Source: UBA5109 sp964606735
Lineage (GTDB): Bacteria > Pseudomonadota > Gammaproteobacteria > Pseudomonadales > Pseudohongiellaceae
Length of the DNA stretch: 39,694 nt
NCBI GenBank assembly: GCA_964606735.1
Contig: CAZSHI010000022.1
Location: forward strand, 1-39,694
Reading direction: 5' to 3'
Of this stretch, positions 16,297 to 25,031 are shown piece after piece. How positions within the stretch are numbered: the stretch's first letter is position 1; every line of letters begins with the position of its first letter. The position numbers and the translations under genes are program-made. Under the pieces are notes generated by a model. That model worked only from the letters and a program-made list of their open reading frames with translations, ran no database searches and was not told where the DNA came from.

Positions 16297-17214
16297 ATGA
16301 AATACAACAACATTCTGGAAAGTATCGGCAACACGCCACATATTCGCCTAAACCGCCTGTTTGCCGATCAGGCTGAAGTCTGGGTGAAATCAGAGCGCTC
16401 CAACCCAGGAGCCAGCATTAAGGACCGAATTGCCCTGGCCATGATTGAAGCTGCTGAAAAAAGCGGCGAACTCAGCAAGGACAGCGTCATCATTGAACCC
16501 ACTTCCGGCAATACCGGTATCGGCCTGTCCCTGGTAGCAGCCGTCAAGGGATACCGGCTTATACTGACCATGCCTGAATCCATGTCGCTGGAACGACGTC
16601 GCTACATGGCTGCCCTGGGTGCCGAGCTGGTGCTGACTCCCAAAGAGCTGGGTATGGGTGGCTGCATCGAAAAAGCCCATGAATTAATGCAGGAATATGA
16701 GAACAGCTGGATGCCTTCACAATTCACTAATCCGGTTAATGTCACAGTGCACAAGGAAACCACAGCACAGGAAATTCTGGCCGATTTTCCTGAAGGAGTT
16801 GATTACCTGATTACTGGTGTCGGTACCGGCGGTCACATCACGGGTTGCGCTGAAGTACTGAAAGCAAAATTCCCCGACATGAAAGTCTATGCGGTTGAGC
16901 CGGTTAAATCCCAGGTCATTGCTGGCATGGAAAAAGGTTTGCACCGCATTCAGGGGATCGGCGCCGGGTTTATACCCGAAGTGCTGAACACGGACATTCT
17001 TGATGGCACCATTGCAGTCACCGAAGAAGACGCCTTTGAGATGGCACGCCGCTGCACCCGTGAAGAAGGCATCTTTGTCGGTATTTCTTCCGGCGCTACG
17101 CTGGCTGCCATCAAACAGAAACTGGAAGAAATTCCAGCAGGTTCACGGATCCTGGCATTCAATTACGATACCGGCGAGCGCTACCTGTCAATTGATGATC
17201 TGTTTATGGCCTGA
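16297..17214 (+). CDS. cysK: Cysteine synthase (O-acetylserine sulfhydrylase)
   Basis: This enzyme makes L-cysteine from O-acetyl-L-serine and sulfide with pyridoxal phosphate. From ATG 16297 it has 305 residues. The PLP lysine is in PGASIKDRIA (near residue 43). The substrate/phosphate-binding loop is EPTSGNTGIGL (near 69), GTGTGGHITG (near 175) is the PLP phosphate loop, and GISSGAT (near 265) binds the pyridine nitrogen. GGAG lies 8 bases before the ATG, which decides this start over an open frame from 16243. The length is slightly below E. coli CysK (323), and CysK versus CysM cannot be fully separated here. Confidence 0.93.
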   Translation: MKYNNILESIGNTPHIRLNRLFADQAEVWVKSERSNPGASIKDRIALAMIEAAEKSGELSKDSVIIEPTSGNTGIGLSLVAAVKGYRLILTMPESMSLERRRYMAALGAELVLTPKELGMGGCIEKAHELMQEYENSWMPSQFTNPVNVTVHKETTAQEILADFPEGVDYLITGVGTGGHITGCAEVLKAKFPDMKVYAVEPVKSQVIAGMEKGLHRIQGIGAGFIPEVLNTDILDGTIAVTEEDAFEMARRCTREEGIFVGISSGATLAAIKQKLEEIPAGSRILAFNYDTGERYLSIDDLFMA

Positions 17215-17292
17215 GTCGACTGTCTGGCGCCTTGATGGTCGCCCAGATGCCGACACCCTGTTGATCAGGGCATACTAAATTCAGGAGTGGCT

Positions 17293-17766
17293 GTGGAAGC
17301 CAGTGTTATTTTAATCTCATTGTCTGCCCTGGCCATTACCCTGGCAGGTTTTGCCGCTATTTTCCGTGCTTTCACGACAAAGCTTGCTGCGGATGGCCAC
17401 AGCCATCTTCGCCTGATAGGCATCATTGAGTCTGGTATCGCTATTACCTTCTTTTGCTACCTGCCCTTGATCATTCAATTTTTCGACATCAGTGAAAACA
17501 CCGTGTTTAGTCTGATGGGCCTGGCAGGCGCCCTTTACTACCTTCGTCTGAATGTTTTTTTGTTTATGGCCAGGAAAATAGAACACAAAACCCCGATTAT
17601 TTATGCAGCCTCGTTTCTGTGTGCCTTGCTGGTTGTCCTGCTGTTTTTGGCAACAGCCCTGAGCCTGTTTGAGCCGGTACAGGCTCTGTATTTACTGGCC
17701 ATTTTTATGATGTTTGTGGGACAGGGGCTGGCATTTATTGGCCAGTTCTGGGCAGAGAGTCAGTAG
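17293..17766 (+). CDS. Hypothetical four-helix membrane protein
   Basis: A small integral membrane protein of about 157 residues with four predicted helices (about residues 4-24, 42-65, 72-94, 103-153 as a longer hydrophobic span). Short polar loops separate them, including RAFTTKLAADGHSHLR. I do not recognise the family. AGGAG (17283-17287) sits 5 bases before GTG 17293, favouring that start over GTG 17287. It lies 78 bases after cysK and 22 bases before the zinc-ribbon membrane protein, so these three genes may form one transcript. Confidence 0.65.
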   Translation: MEASVILISLSALAITLAGFAAIFRAFTTKLAADGHSHLRLIGIIESGIAITFFCYLPLIIQFFDISENTVFSLMGLAGALYYLRLNVFLFMARKIEHKTPIIYAASFLCALLVVLLFLATALSLFEPVQALYLLAIFMMFVGQGLAFIGQFWAESQ

Positions 17767-17788
17767 CAGATTCAAGCTTGAATATCTA

Positions 17789-18706
17789 ATGGAAAAACAA
17801 GTGAACCAGGAAGACTCCGATAAGCAGCAGACACATTGCCTGAACTGCGGCCAGACATTAGCCGGTGGCTATTGTCATCACTGTGGCCAGCCAGTCGAAA
17901 GCAATCTGAAATTTTTCGGCCTGATCCTTCAAGACTTTTTGAGCAGCCTTTTTAACTACGACTCAAAAATTTATCAAACAGTTTTTCCCCTGTTATTCAA
18001 ACCCTGGCAGGTCTGCAATAACTACCTGGCCGGGCACCGGGTCAGATACCTGGCACCCTTTCGCTCCTATCTTTTTATCAGTGTGGTTTTTTTCCTGTTG
18101 GTGCCAAGTATCGTTTCCACCGATCAGGATGCTGACATCAGACTCGAGGAGTTTCAGGCAAATATTCCACCTGAACAACCTGAAGTTGGCGAAGTCGACT
18201 TGGATATTCCATTTTTCTCTCCTGAGCTGATTGCCGACCTTGAAACTAGGATGAGTGACCTGCTCAGGAATGACCCCATGGCTCTGTTCGAGTCCATGAT
18301 CAATTTTCTGCCAAGCTTCATGTTTATGCTTGTGCCGCTGTTTGCCCTGCTGCTGAAACTCTTCTATCTCTTCACCAAACGCTACTACATGGAACATGTC
18401 ATTGTTGTGCTTTATACCCAGAGTTTTATCTTCATGATGCTGATGCTGGTTTTTGCCATCGGCAGCCTCAGGGGTGTATTGCTCGAATGGCTGCCTGCAT
18501 GGCCACTACTGCATGTCATCACGCTGCTCTTGCTGACAATGTCACTGTTATGGATTCCAACTGCGCTGTTTCTGGTTCAACGATATGTCTATCAGCAAGC
18601 CAGCGGGCTGACACTGATCAAGTTCATTCTGGTGTCTTACACTTATTTGCTTTTGCTGGGAGTCACTATCGTGACATCCCTCTTTGTAGGAATCTTCAAT
18701 ATCTGA
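17789..18706 (+). CDS. Zinc-ribbon membrane protein (DUF3667-like)
   Basis: A 305-residue protein with an N-terminal zinc ribbon (CLNCG and CHHCG, about residues 14-33) followed by a membrane-bound region. The segment after the ribbon (LQDFLSSLFNYDSKIYQTV, then GHRVRYLAPFRSYLFISVVF) matches the DUF3667 family. Five helices are likely: about 90-110, 175-200, 205-230, 240-265 and 280-300, with an acidic periplasmic or cytoplasmic loop (about 112-160). Function unknown. The start ATG 17789 leaves 22 bases after the previous gene; an open frame from 17714 would overlap that gene. Confidence 0.75.
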   Translation: MEKQVNQEDSDKQQTHCLNCGQTLAGGYCHHCGQPVESNLKFFGLILQDFLSSLFNYDSKIYQTVFPLLFKPWQVCNNYLAGHRVRYLAPFRSYLFISVVFFLLVPSIVSTDQDADIRLEEFQANIPPEQPEVGEVDLDIPFFSPELIADLETRMSDLLRNDPMALFESMINFLPSFMFMLVPLFALLLKLFYLFTKRYYMEHVIVVLYTQSFIFMMLMLVFAIGSLRGVLLEWLPAWPLLHVITLLLLTMSLLWIPTALFLVQRYVYQQASGLTLIKFILVSYTYLLLLGVTIVTSLFVGIFNI

Positions 18707-18793
18707 CTGCAGTCCAAAAAACCGAGCTCTGTTCGCTGTCCTGTTTTGTCAAATACAAGGCTAAGGCTTAGCGATCATTAGTAGCGATTCAGC

Positions 18794-19678
18794 TTAGTCA
18801 GCGAGGATTTCTTCCAGTCTGTCCAGGTATTCGGGGTAAAGCATGTCCGCACCATCCCGCATTAACTCCATCGGGATCTCAAAGGTCTCGGAAAACTCGA
18901 TCAGGTACGGGTTTTCACCTGGCAGATAGTGTGGAACGACCCCAAGATCACGTGGCGCTTCTTCAACAGTTTCGCAGATGAAAGTTCCCATGCGACCGGC
19001 AGGATTGAGGATGTAATCACTGCTGCGCACCAGCGGCTCGGTAAGATAAACAAGGTCATAGATATGATCGACGATAGTTAACAGGTTACCAAGACGGGTG
19101 AAATACTGCACCACATAGGCCTTGTCACTGCGAGGTACACCATTACGGCGTAGCCAGGTATTTTTCAGATGCGTGGTGGTTACCACCAGGGTTGGTCCCA
19201 CCCATTCGCCCGTGGAGAAGCCCAGCCAGGTATGCGGAGCACCTTCAGGCGGATGTGGCCGCCCATCCATCCAGATGGTGCGTTGCCCTCCCATCCAGGA
19301 AAGCCGCAAACGCCAGGCGATGGTTTTATTGGTAAAAGGATCGACCTCTCTCCAAATGGCCTGGTCTCCGATGCTGTGAGCGGCGTAATCAGCGGCATAA
19401 TCATTACACTGACGCTCTTCAAGTGACAATATCGTCGGGTCCCAGGCTTCGGCGGCCTGCAAGGCAGCTTCGTTTAAAGGCAGCCCCAGGTAATCGCCGA
19501 TATAAGGACCTTCCCCACGGTCCCGGTTGTCTTCATACAGGGGGTTTCTCCAATAGCCTTGTAAATCGGCCTCATAGGCACCCCCTCCTGTCCCTGACTG
19601 GGCATACCCTGTGGCGCCCATCATCATTAAGAACAAACTAATAAACACCCGGTGAAATTTATTGATGACACGTTTCAT
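18794..19678 (-). CDS. Secreted protein of unknown function, paralogue B
   Basis: A 294-residue exported protein (signal peptide to about MMGATGYAQ). It carries GYWRNPL, LGLPLNEAALQAAEAWDP, then TIWMDGRPHPPEGAPHTW, GFSTGEWVGPTLVVTTTHLK, RRNGVPRSDKAYVVQYF and VYLTEPLVRSSDY. From memory these belong to a widespread uncharacterised family of secreted proteins in Gram-negative bacteria; I cannot name a reaction. AGGTGA lies 9 bases before ATG 19678, deciding this start over GTG 19690. It is third in an operon behind its shorter paralogue and the MBL-like gene. Confidence 0.75.
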   Translation of the reverse strand: MKRVINKFHRVFISLFLMMMGATGYAQSGTGGGAYEADLQGYWRNPLYEDNRDRGEGPYIGDYLGLPLNEAALQAAEAWDPTILSLEERQCNDYAADYAAHSIGDQAIWREVDPFTNKTIAWRLRLSWMGGQRTIWMDGRPHPPEGAPHTWLGFSTGEWVGPTLVVTTTHLKNTWLRRNGVPRSDKAYVVQYFTRLGNLLTIVDHIYDLVYLTEPLVRSSDYILNPAGRMGTFICETVEEAPRDLGVVPHYLPGENPYLIEFSETFEIPMELMRDGADMLYPEYLDRLEEILAD

Positions 19679-19686
19679 ACTGATTA

Positions 19687-20484
19687 TCACCTCGCACTAC
19701 AGGGCCGTGGCGACCACAGAGAGTCGTCTGCCTCTTTTTTGAATTCAGAGCTCCTGATATACAGCCCCCTGAGATACAGTGGATCTTCAACGGCGCTGAT
19801 CAGCGAAAACCACTCATCGCCGGTGACGATATCTCGGCGCCAGACAATATATTCCGTCAACAAGGCATTCTCACTGTAAGGCGCTCCATTCTTTCTCAGA
19901 TAACCTTCCCGCAGCTTTGTTGTGTTAATTTGCAACGGACCAGTTATTTCCCCTAGACCACCTCCGACACCGCCAAAACCAATACCCCTGGCTATCGTCG
20001 TCTCGCGCACCCATTGGGCGACCGAGTAACCCTGCCAGCTGTTTTGTACATCAACTGGCGGCGTCCCGTCAAAATGCAGCAGACGGGTCTGCTCACCGTT
20101 GTCATATTCGATTTTCAGGGTAAGCTCGTCTTCCCAGCTGATCCGGGCGCGCCCCGGCAGGCGCATCAGATTTGGCGCACCATAAGCTTTGCATGCCAGA
20201 CCGGCAGCTTCATCAGCCTCGGGATTCCAGGCATTCATCACTTCCTGAGCGAGATCATTCAGGGGCAGACCTTGCAGCTCGCCAGCTGGCGGCGTCACCA
20301 TACGATATCGCCAGTCTTCGGCAATGACTGAAGCCCAGGTACCGGTTAAATCTACCGGCGCCATTTCTCTGGGGGTTCGTGGATCGGGCTCATCCTGAGG
20401 CAACTGGGCCATCGAAACTGAGGAGCTAAGCCCAAGCAGACAGATGCTGCACACGCAAAACCAGACTGATCTTATGGTTTTCAT
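19687..20484 (-). CDS. Secreted protein of unknown function, paralogue A
   Basis: A 265-residue protein with a signal peptide (to about SSSVSMAQ). It aligns in order with the downstream gene: TGTWASV, QGLPLNDLAQEVMNAWNP, HFDGTPPVDVQNSWQGYSVAQ, INTTKLREGYLRKNGAPYSE and PLYLRGLYIRSSEF. It differs by a glycine-rich insertion (GIGFGGVGGGLGE) and lacks the tail. Its ATG overlaps the MBL-like gene stop as ATGA, with a near-perfect AGGAGGT upstream, so translation is coupled. Function unknown. Its stop is 8 bases before the next gene's ATG. Confidence 0.75.
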   Translation of the reverse strand: MKTIRSVWFCVCSICLLGLSSSVSMAQLPQDEPDPRTPREMAPVDLTGTWASVIAEDWRYRMVTPPAGELQGLPLNDLAQEVMNAWNPEADEAAGLACKAYGAPNLMRLPGRARISWEDELTLKIEYDNGEQTRLLHFDGTPPVDVQNSWQGYSVAQWVRETTIARGIGFGGVGGGLGEITGPLQINTTKLREGYLRKNGAPYSENALLTEYIVWRRDIVTGDEWFSLISAVEDPLYLRGLYIRSSEFKKEADDSLWSPRPCSAR

Positions 20485-21632
20485 TGCAAACCTCCTGCCT
20501 GGCCGAGGCTGAGATACACCCGTTCAACGAAGGCTTCCGGGCTCAGCCCATTGTCATATCGCCCATCATATTCACGTGTCGGCCGCCTTGCCTGTATTTC
20601 CTCAAGGCTCATCCCTCTTTGTATATAGGTTTGAATGCGATCCCGAACTATTGTCGCCATATCCCGGTATTCGGAAACATCGGCTTCGTCCGCTATTCTG
20701 CCATGACCGGGAACAAGGAAAGTGCCACCCTCGTTTTTCAATGCAGGGATGGTGATTTCAAGTAATTCATTGAGTGCTGCCACGACACCATTAATCGAAC
20801 CTCCCCGCTCCAGATCAATAGGCGGGTAGCGATCGGTATTGAATATATCCCCGGTACTGACAACATCCGAACCCCGAAAATGAACAAATGAATCCCCATC
20901 GCTAATGGCATTTGGCATGTGCATGATTCTGATACCTTCGCCATTAAAGGACAGGGTCAGTCTTGGATAGGCCGTATAGGTTCTGTTAGGCCAGCCACAA
21001 TCCTCGATCCTATCCACCAGCATGTGAATCATAACCTCTTCACGCGCAATGATGGCCGCACCAGGCTCTTCACCATTGTTATTTCCAGCTGTGTTCGTAG
21101 CCAGTTTGGCTCCGTTCTGGCCCAGTATGATATTACCCCCGGTGTGCTCGCTGTCATTCGAGGTGTTGATAATCGTGCGAATGGGGGCAGCTGTTATTTG
21201 ATGGATTGCATCCAGCACAGCTTCACTGGATTCCGCAGCACCTGAATCAACCAGCAGGACCCCATCTTCTGTACGCTCATTTCTGACCTGCAGGGTGATA
21301 TTGCCACCCGCTCCCATCAATACATAAACGTTGCCCTGGACCGGTAATAAGCGTAAATCTCCCGAAAAAAAACTAACCCGACTGGGCAGCTCCGGCTCGG
21401 CTTCAGCGTTAAATGCAACTGGCTCCCTGTTGTCCCGGGGAAATAAATTACCCGTCGGAACATTGGTGATCACCCGACTTTCCTCACTTTGAGCAAGTGA
21501 GCCTGGATCAACACAGTGCAGACCATTATCCGGCTGAGCAAAGGCCCTACTCGGAGCAAGCAAGCAGGAACTGACAAGCAGCAAGAAACTGAACAAAAAC
21601 ACAGGGTGTTCCATTGAGCGTGAGCAAAGCAT
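20481..21632 (-). CDS. Exported metallo-beta-lactamase-fold protein with altered metal site
   Basis: A 383-residue protein with a signal peptide (about residues 9-32). The MBL fold is clear from VYVLMGAGGNITLQ, DGVLLVDSGAAES, the strand ending at IINTS, TGDIF, DLERGGSINGVVAALN and LVPGHG. The metal motif HxHxDH is replaced: residues 156-167 read NTSNDSEHTGGN, so Ser158, Asp160 and Glu162 stand where His, His and Asp belong, and only His163 remains. The next ligand is lost too (NAISDGD, Ile243 for His). Asp263 and His310 are kept. Site 1 should be absent; a site-2-type metal is possible. Substrate unknown. It is first in an operon with two secreted paralogues. An alternative start is Met7. Confidence 0.85.
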   Translation of the reverse strand: MLCSRSMEHPVFLFSFLLLVSSCLLAPSRAFAQPDNGLHCVDPGSLAQSEESRVITNVPTGNLFPRDNREPVAFNAEAEPELPSRVSFFSGDLRLLPVQGNVYVLMGAGGNITLQVRNERTEDGVLLVDSGAAESSEAVLDAIHQITAAPIRTIINTSNDSEHTGGNIILGQNGAKLATNTAGNNNGEEPGAAIIAREEVMIHMLVDRIEDCGWPNRTYTAYPRLTLSFNGEGIRIMHMPNAISDGDSFVHFRGSDVVSTGDIFNTDRYPPIDLERGGSINGVVAALNELLEITIPALKNEGGTFLVPGHGRIADEADVSEYRDMATIVRDRIQTYIQRGMSLEEIQARRPTREYDGRYDNGLSPEAFVERVYLSLGQAGGLQ

Positions 21633-21916
21633 ACCGACAACCTTAGTGACTCGTTTAAAATGCCCTTATGAGGGTTAAAAATAATTAGTGTACACGAAAC
21701 GCTTTTTAAAGAGGGGATTCTACACTTTCAAACCCGACTCACGTCAAATACAGTGCTTATCAGACAGCAAACCAGGCATCGCAAAATCCGGATTGAGGAA
21801 AATTGAGCTGGCTATGGCCTACAATTCAACAGTTCCTTTTCACAAATAGAGCATTTTCATGAAATCTTGGTTAGTATCTACTCTCCCGACAACAATAATA
21901 AAGGAAGGTATGACCC

Positions 21917-22318
21917 ATGAATGATTATTCACATGCAGCAGGACGAGTGCTACTTGCAATTGTTTTTCTGATCTCAGGTATCGGAAAAATTGGATCTGGT
22001 TTTGGCCTTGGCTTTGGCTATGCTGGCACTGCCGGTTTTATGGCCGGAGGCAGCTTTTTGGGCATAGGAATCCCCGGACAATTATTGTTTTTGGTGATTT
22101 TGGTGGAAGTGCTGGGAAGCCTCATGCTTATTGTTGGCTTCAAAACAAGAGCCGCTGCGTTGACCCTGGCAATTTTCACACTGCTGGCAGGCTTAATCTA
22201 TCACATGCCAGTGACCTCAACTGACTTCCTGAAAAACCTGTCGATAACTGGCGGCCTGCTGATTTTATATGTCAGTGGCGCGGGCGCTTATAGCCTCGAC
22301 AACAAAAACAAGAGTTAA
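21917..22318 (+). CDS. DoxX family membrane protein
   Basis: A 133-residue membrane protein with four helices, matching DoxX. The N-terminal GRVLLAIVFLISGIGKI motif is typical, as is the VEVLGSLMLIVGFKTRAAAL segment near residue 60. Related bacterial DoxX proteins are linked to redox or thiol stress functions, but the role varies and cannot be assigned. GGAAGG precedes ATG 21917 with 8-base spacing. The upstream 284-base gap to the MBL-like operon holds divergent promoters. A long inverted repeat lies 22 bases after its stop codon. Confidence 0.88.
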   Translation: MNDYSHAAGRVLLAIVFLISGIGKIGSGFGLGFGYAGTAGFMAGGSFLGIGIPGQLLFLVILVEVLGSLMLIVGFKTRAAALTLAIFTLLAGLIYHMPVTSTDFLKNLSITGGLLILYVSGAGAYSLDNKNKS

Positions 22319-22340
22319 GTCCGGCTACAAAAGGACAAAA

Positions 22341-22381
22341 GGCAGTCATTAATTTTGCGTCACCTTGAATTAATGACTGCC
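22341..22381. repeat. Perfect 14-bp inverted repeat after doxX
   Basis: GGCAGTCATTAATT (22341-22354) is an exact reverse complement of AATTAATGACTGCC (22368-22381), with a 13-base loop. It lies 22 bases after the doxX stop and ends 11 bases before the GTG of the next gene. There is no T-run after it on either strand. It may be a factor-dependent or processing hairpin, an mRNA stabiliser, or an operator overlapping the leader of the next gene. Confidence 0.8.
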
Positions 22382-22392
22382 ACGACCTGAAG

Positions 22393-23148
22393 GTGAGCAC
22401 AAAAGTCTCACAGCACGCCGCTTATTCCAGTCCACAGCGGAAAAGCTTACTGCTTGCCTGCATATCAGCACTGATGGTTTTGCTGGTTTTCCTGGGCTTC
22501 GGTAATTCATTTTTTCTCCGACCCTTGAATGAAGATGCACAGGCCTTGCCTGTGGCTGTATTGTTTCATGGAGCAATACTGACAAGCTGGTTTATCGGCA
22601 TTCTGTTGCAATCCCTGTTGATTCATTCTCATCAATTCAAGTTACACCGCCAACTGGGCTGGCTGCTGGTTTGTGTCGGCCTGATTATCATCGTCTGGAG
22701 CATCATCACCACCCTAAAGTTTGTGCCGGGACGACTGGCATCAGGAACTGATGTTGAAGCGAGACTGGTTTTCTTCTCGGAAATTGTCTGGGCTGATTTT
22801 GCAGCAATTAGCGGCTTCATTGTGTTTTTCACAATTGCGCTGATCCACCGAAAGAATGCAGCGCTGCATATTCCCATGATGCTGTTTGCATCCATCAGCA
22901 TTATCGAACCTGCCCTGTTCCGCCTGTGGGGCTGGGAAATATTCGGGGGACTGGACCGGCATCTTTTATCGCTGGCCGCTTTAGGCCTGTTATGCCTGAT
23001 ACTGGTGGCTTATGAATATGCGATCGCAAAAAAAGTCCAGGCCGCCACCCTGTTCAGCCTGCTGCTTTTATTGGGCTTGCGGGTAATTGCCATCTACCTG
23101 ATCAGTCACTCAGACCCGGGTATCGCTTTTATTCGATCCCTATATTAA
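22393..23148 (+). CDS. Hypothetical seven-helix membrane protein
   Basis: A 251-residue polytopic protein with about seven hydrophobic segments (residues about 18-38, 50-72, 85-105, 130-152, 158-175, 190-210, 218-240). Conserved-looking histidines are in VAVLFHGAILTSWFIGILLQ, HRQLGWLL and LHIPMMLFAS, a layout like haem-binding or redox membrane proteins, but this is speculation. The start is GTG 22393; the preceding GAAGG is too close to be ideal. It follows doxX and the inverted repeat, and is convergent with the ABC permease gene. Confidence 0.65.
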   Translation: MSTKVSQHAAYSSPQRKSLLLACISALMVLLVFLGFGNSFFLRPLNEDAQALPVAVLFHGAILTSWFIGILLQSLLIHSHQFKLHRQLGWLLVCVGLIIIVWSIITTLKFVPGRLASGTDVEARLVFFSEIVWADFAAISGFIVFFTIALIHRKNAALHIPMMLFASISIIEPALFRLWGWEIFGGLDRHLLSLAALGLLCLILVAYEYAIAKKVQAATLFSLLLLLGLRVIAIYLISHSDPGIAFIRSLY

Positions 23149-23176
23149 CCATGACTGTCAGTGGCAGAGGATTGTG

Positions 23177-23938
23177 CTATTTTTTTAGGCGATAGCCGGT
23201 ACGGAAAATCCAGAAAATACCTGACATGCACAGCACCAGAAAAAGCCCTGTCATGCCCAGGCATACCCAGAGATTGACGTCAGATATCTCGTAAAAACTC
23301 CAGCGAAAACCACTGACCAGATAAACCACCGGGTTGAACAGTGTAACTGTCTGCCAGAAATCCGGCAGCATGCTGATTGAGTAAAAGCTGCCACCAAGGA
23401 AAGTCAGCGGAGTAATGATCAACAGGGGAACAATCTGCAGCTTTTCAAAATTATCCGCCCAGATGCCAATAATAAAGCCCAGCATGCTAAAGGTGATGGC
23501 CGTCAGAAACAAAAAGCCCAGCATCAAAAATGGATGCATGATTTTCAGGTCAACAAAAAAGGCTGAGGTAATCAAAATGATGCTGCCTACCAGGATGGAT
23601 TTGGTGGCAGCTGCACCAACATAGCCCAACACTATTTCAAAGGTCGATACCGGTGCGGACAGCACTTCAAAGATGGTACCAATGAAGCGTGGAAAATAAA
23701 TGCCGAAGGAGGCATTTGACACACTTTGCGTCAGCAATGAGAGCATAAGCACACCAGGCACCAGAAAGGCACCATAGGAAACTCCTTCAATTGCGCTCAT
23801 GCGCGACCCGATTGCTGTGCCGAAGACCACAAAATATAACGAAGTGGACAGAACTGGCGATACGATACTTTGGGCAATGGTGCGCCAGGTACGCGCCATT
23901 TCATATTTGTAGATTGCCCGGACAGCGTGAAAATTCAT
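23177..23938 (-). CDS. ABC-2 type transporter permease (YadH-like)
   Basis: A 253-residue permease with about six membrane helices and the ABC-2 signature near the C-terminus: PLTFLGGSFYSISMLPDFWQ followed by NPVVYLVSGFRW. The N-terminal VRAIYKYEMARTWRTIAQSI and FLVPGVLMLSL are also typical of the family. It should form the membrane part of an exporter with the ATPase encoded just upstream. The ATG overlaps the ATPase stop as ATGA, so translation is coupled. The pair resembles E. coli YadG/YadH, whose substrate is not established. Confidence 0.9.
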   Translation of the reverse strand: MNFHAVRAIYKYEMARTWRTIAQSIVSPVLSTSLYFVVFGTAIGSRMSAIEGVSYGAFLVPGVLMLSLLTQSVSNASFGIYFPRFIGTIFEVLSAPVSTFEIVLGYVGAAATKSILVGSIILITSAFFVDLKIMHPFLMLGFLFLTAITFSMLGFIIGIWADNFEKLQIVPLLIITPLTFLGGSFYSISMLPDFWQTVTLFNPVVYLVSGFRWSFYEISDVNLWVCLGMTGLFLVLCMSGIFWIFRTGYRLKK

Positions 23939-24858
23939 GATTTCTTCACCAGATTGACAAAAATTTCTTCCAGAGAGCTCTGCTTGGTTTCCAGATCTCG
24001 GTACTGGATGCCGGCCTCTTCCACATCATCCAGCAAGGCGGTAATGCCGGTATCTTCCTGCTGGACATCGTAGCTGTAGAGCAGCTCCATGCCATCAGCG
24101 TTGAGTTGCAGTTCGTATTTCGCCAGACGCTCTGGAATCATCTCGAGCTGTTCCGACAGATGCAGTTTGAGTACCTTTTCGCCCAGCTTCTGCATCAGCG
24201 CTTTTTTCTCATCGACCAGAATGATTTCACCGTTGTTGATCACGCCAATACGATCAGCCATTTCTTCAGCTTCCTCAATATAGTGCGTGGTCAAAATAAC
24301 TGTCACCCCGGCATCACGCAACTCGCGAATGGCCCTCCACATATCCTTGCGCAATTCTACATCTACGCCTGCCGTCGGCTCATCGAGAAACAGTATCTTG
24401 GGCTCATGTGACAAGGCCTTGCCAATCAATACCCGGCGCTTCATACCACCTGACAGCGTCATCAATTTGTTGTTGCGCTTCTCCCAGAGAGACAGCGATT
24501 TCAGTACTTTTTCAATATGCACTGGATCTTTCGCTTTACCGAACAGACCCCGGCTGAATTCCATGACATTGACCACCGTCTCGAAAGTCTCGATAGTCAG
24601 TTCCTGGGGAACCAGACCAATCATCTGGCGTGCCTGCCGATAGTCTTTTTCTATATCGAAACCGTCAACAGTCACCGACCCTTCCGTCGGTGTCACGATA
24701 CCGCAGATGGTGCTGATCAAGGTCGTCTTGCCAGCGCCATTGGGGCCGAGCAAGGCGATGATTTCACCCTTGTTAATATCCAGACTGACGTTTTTTAAAG
24801 CCTGAAATCCACCCTCATAAGTTTTACTGAGGTTTTTAACGGATATGATGGCTGACAT
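23935..24858 (-). CDS. ABC transporter ATP-binding protein (YadG-like)
   Basis: A 307-residue ATPase with Walker A GPNGAGKTT (near residue 39), Q-loop VPQE (near 86), signature LSGGMKRRVLIGKAL (near 140), Walker B ILFLDEPTAGVD (near 160) and H-loop TTHYIEEAEEMADR (near 195). The last ~80 residues form a C-terminal extension common in drug, lipid and YadG-type exporters. It is first in the operon with the permease and is divergent from a second, unrelated ABC pair at 25032. ATG 24858 gives MSAIISVKNLSKTYEGG. Confidence 0.93.
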   Translation of the reverse strand: MSAIISVKNLSKTYEGGFQALKNVSLDINKGEIIALLGPNGAGKTTLISTICGIVTPTEGSVTVDGFDIEKDYRQARQMIGLVPQELTIETFETVVNVMEFSRGLFGKAKDPVHIEKVLKSLSLWEKRNNKLMTLSGGMKRRVLIGKALSHEPKILFLDEPTAGVDVELRKDMWRAIRELRDAGVTVILTTHYIEEAEEMADRIGVINNGEIILVDEKKALMQKLGEKVLKLHLSEQLEMIPERLAKYELQLNADGMELLYSYDVQQEDTGITALLDDVEEAGIQYRDLETKQSSLEEIFVNLVKKS

Positions 24859-25031
24859 GCTTTCCCCAAACAGACCTTTCCATTGTCATGGAAGAGCTTC
24901 GAAATGAGCGTGCATTCTAGGCAAGATTCCCGGCAAAGTGAAGTTTAGGCTAGGATTGGCAGAGCAAGGATAAACCTTTGCCCTTTTCCCTGTTATGCTA
25001 GCGCTCTTTTTGACAATACCACTGCTTGCCC

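Noticed and set aside
21859..21924. Possible 21-codon leader peptide overlapping the doxX start
   Set aside because: An ATG is open to a stop overlapping doxX, but there is no strong ribosome binding site or amino-acid bias, so it is within chance expectation.
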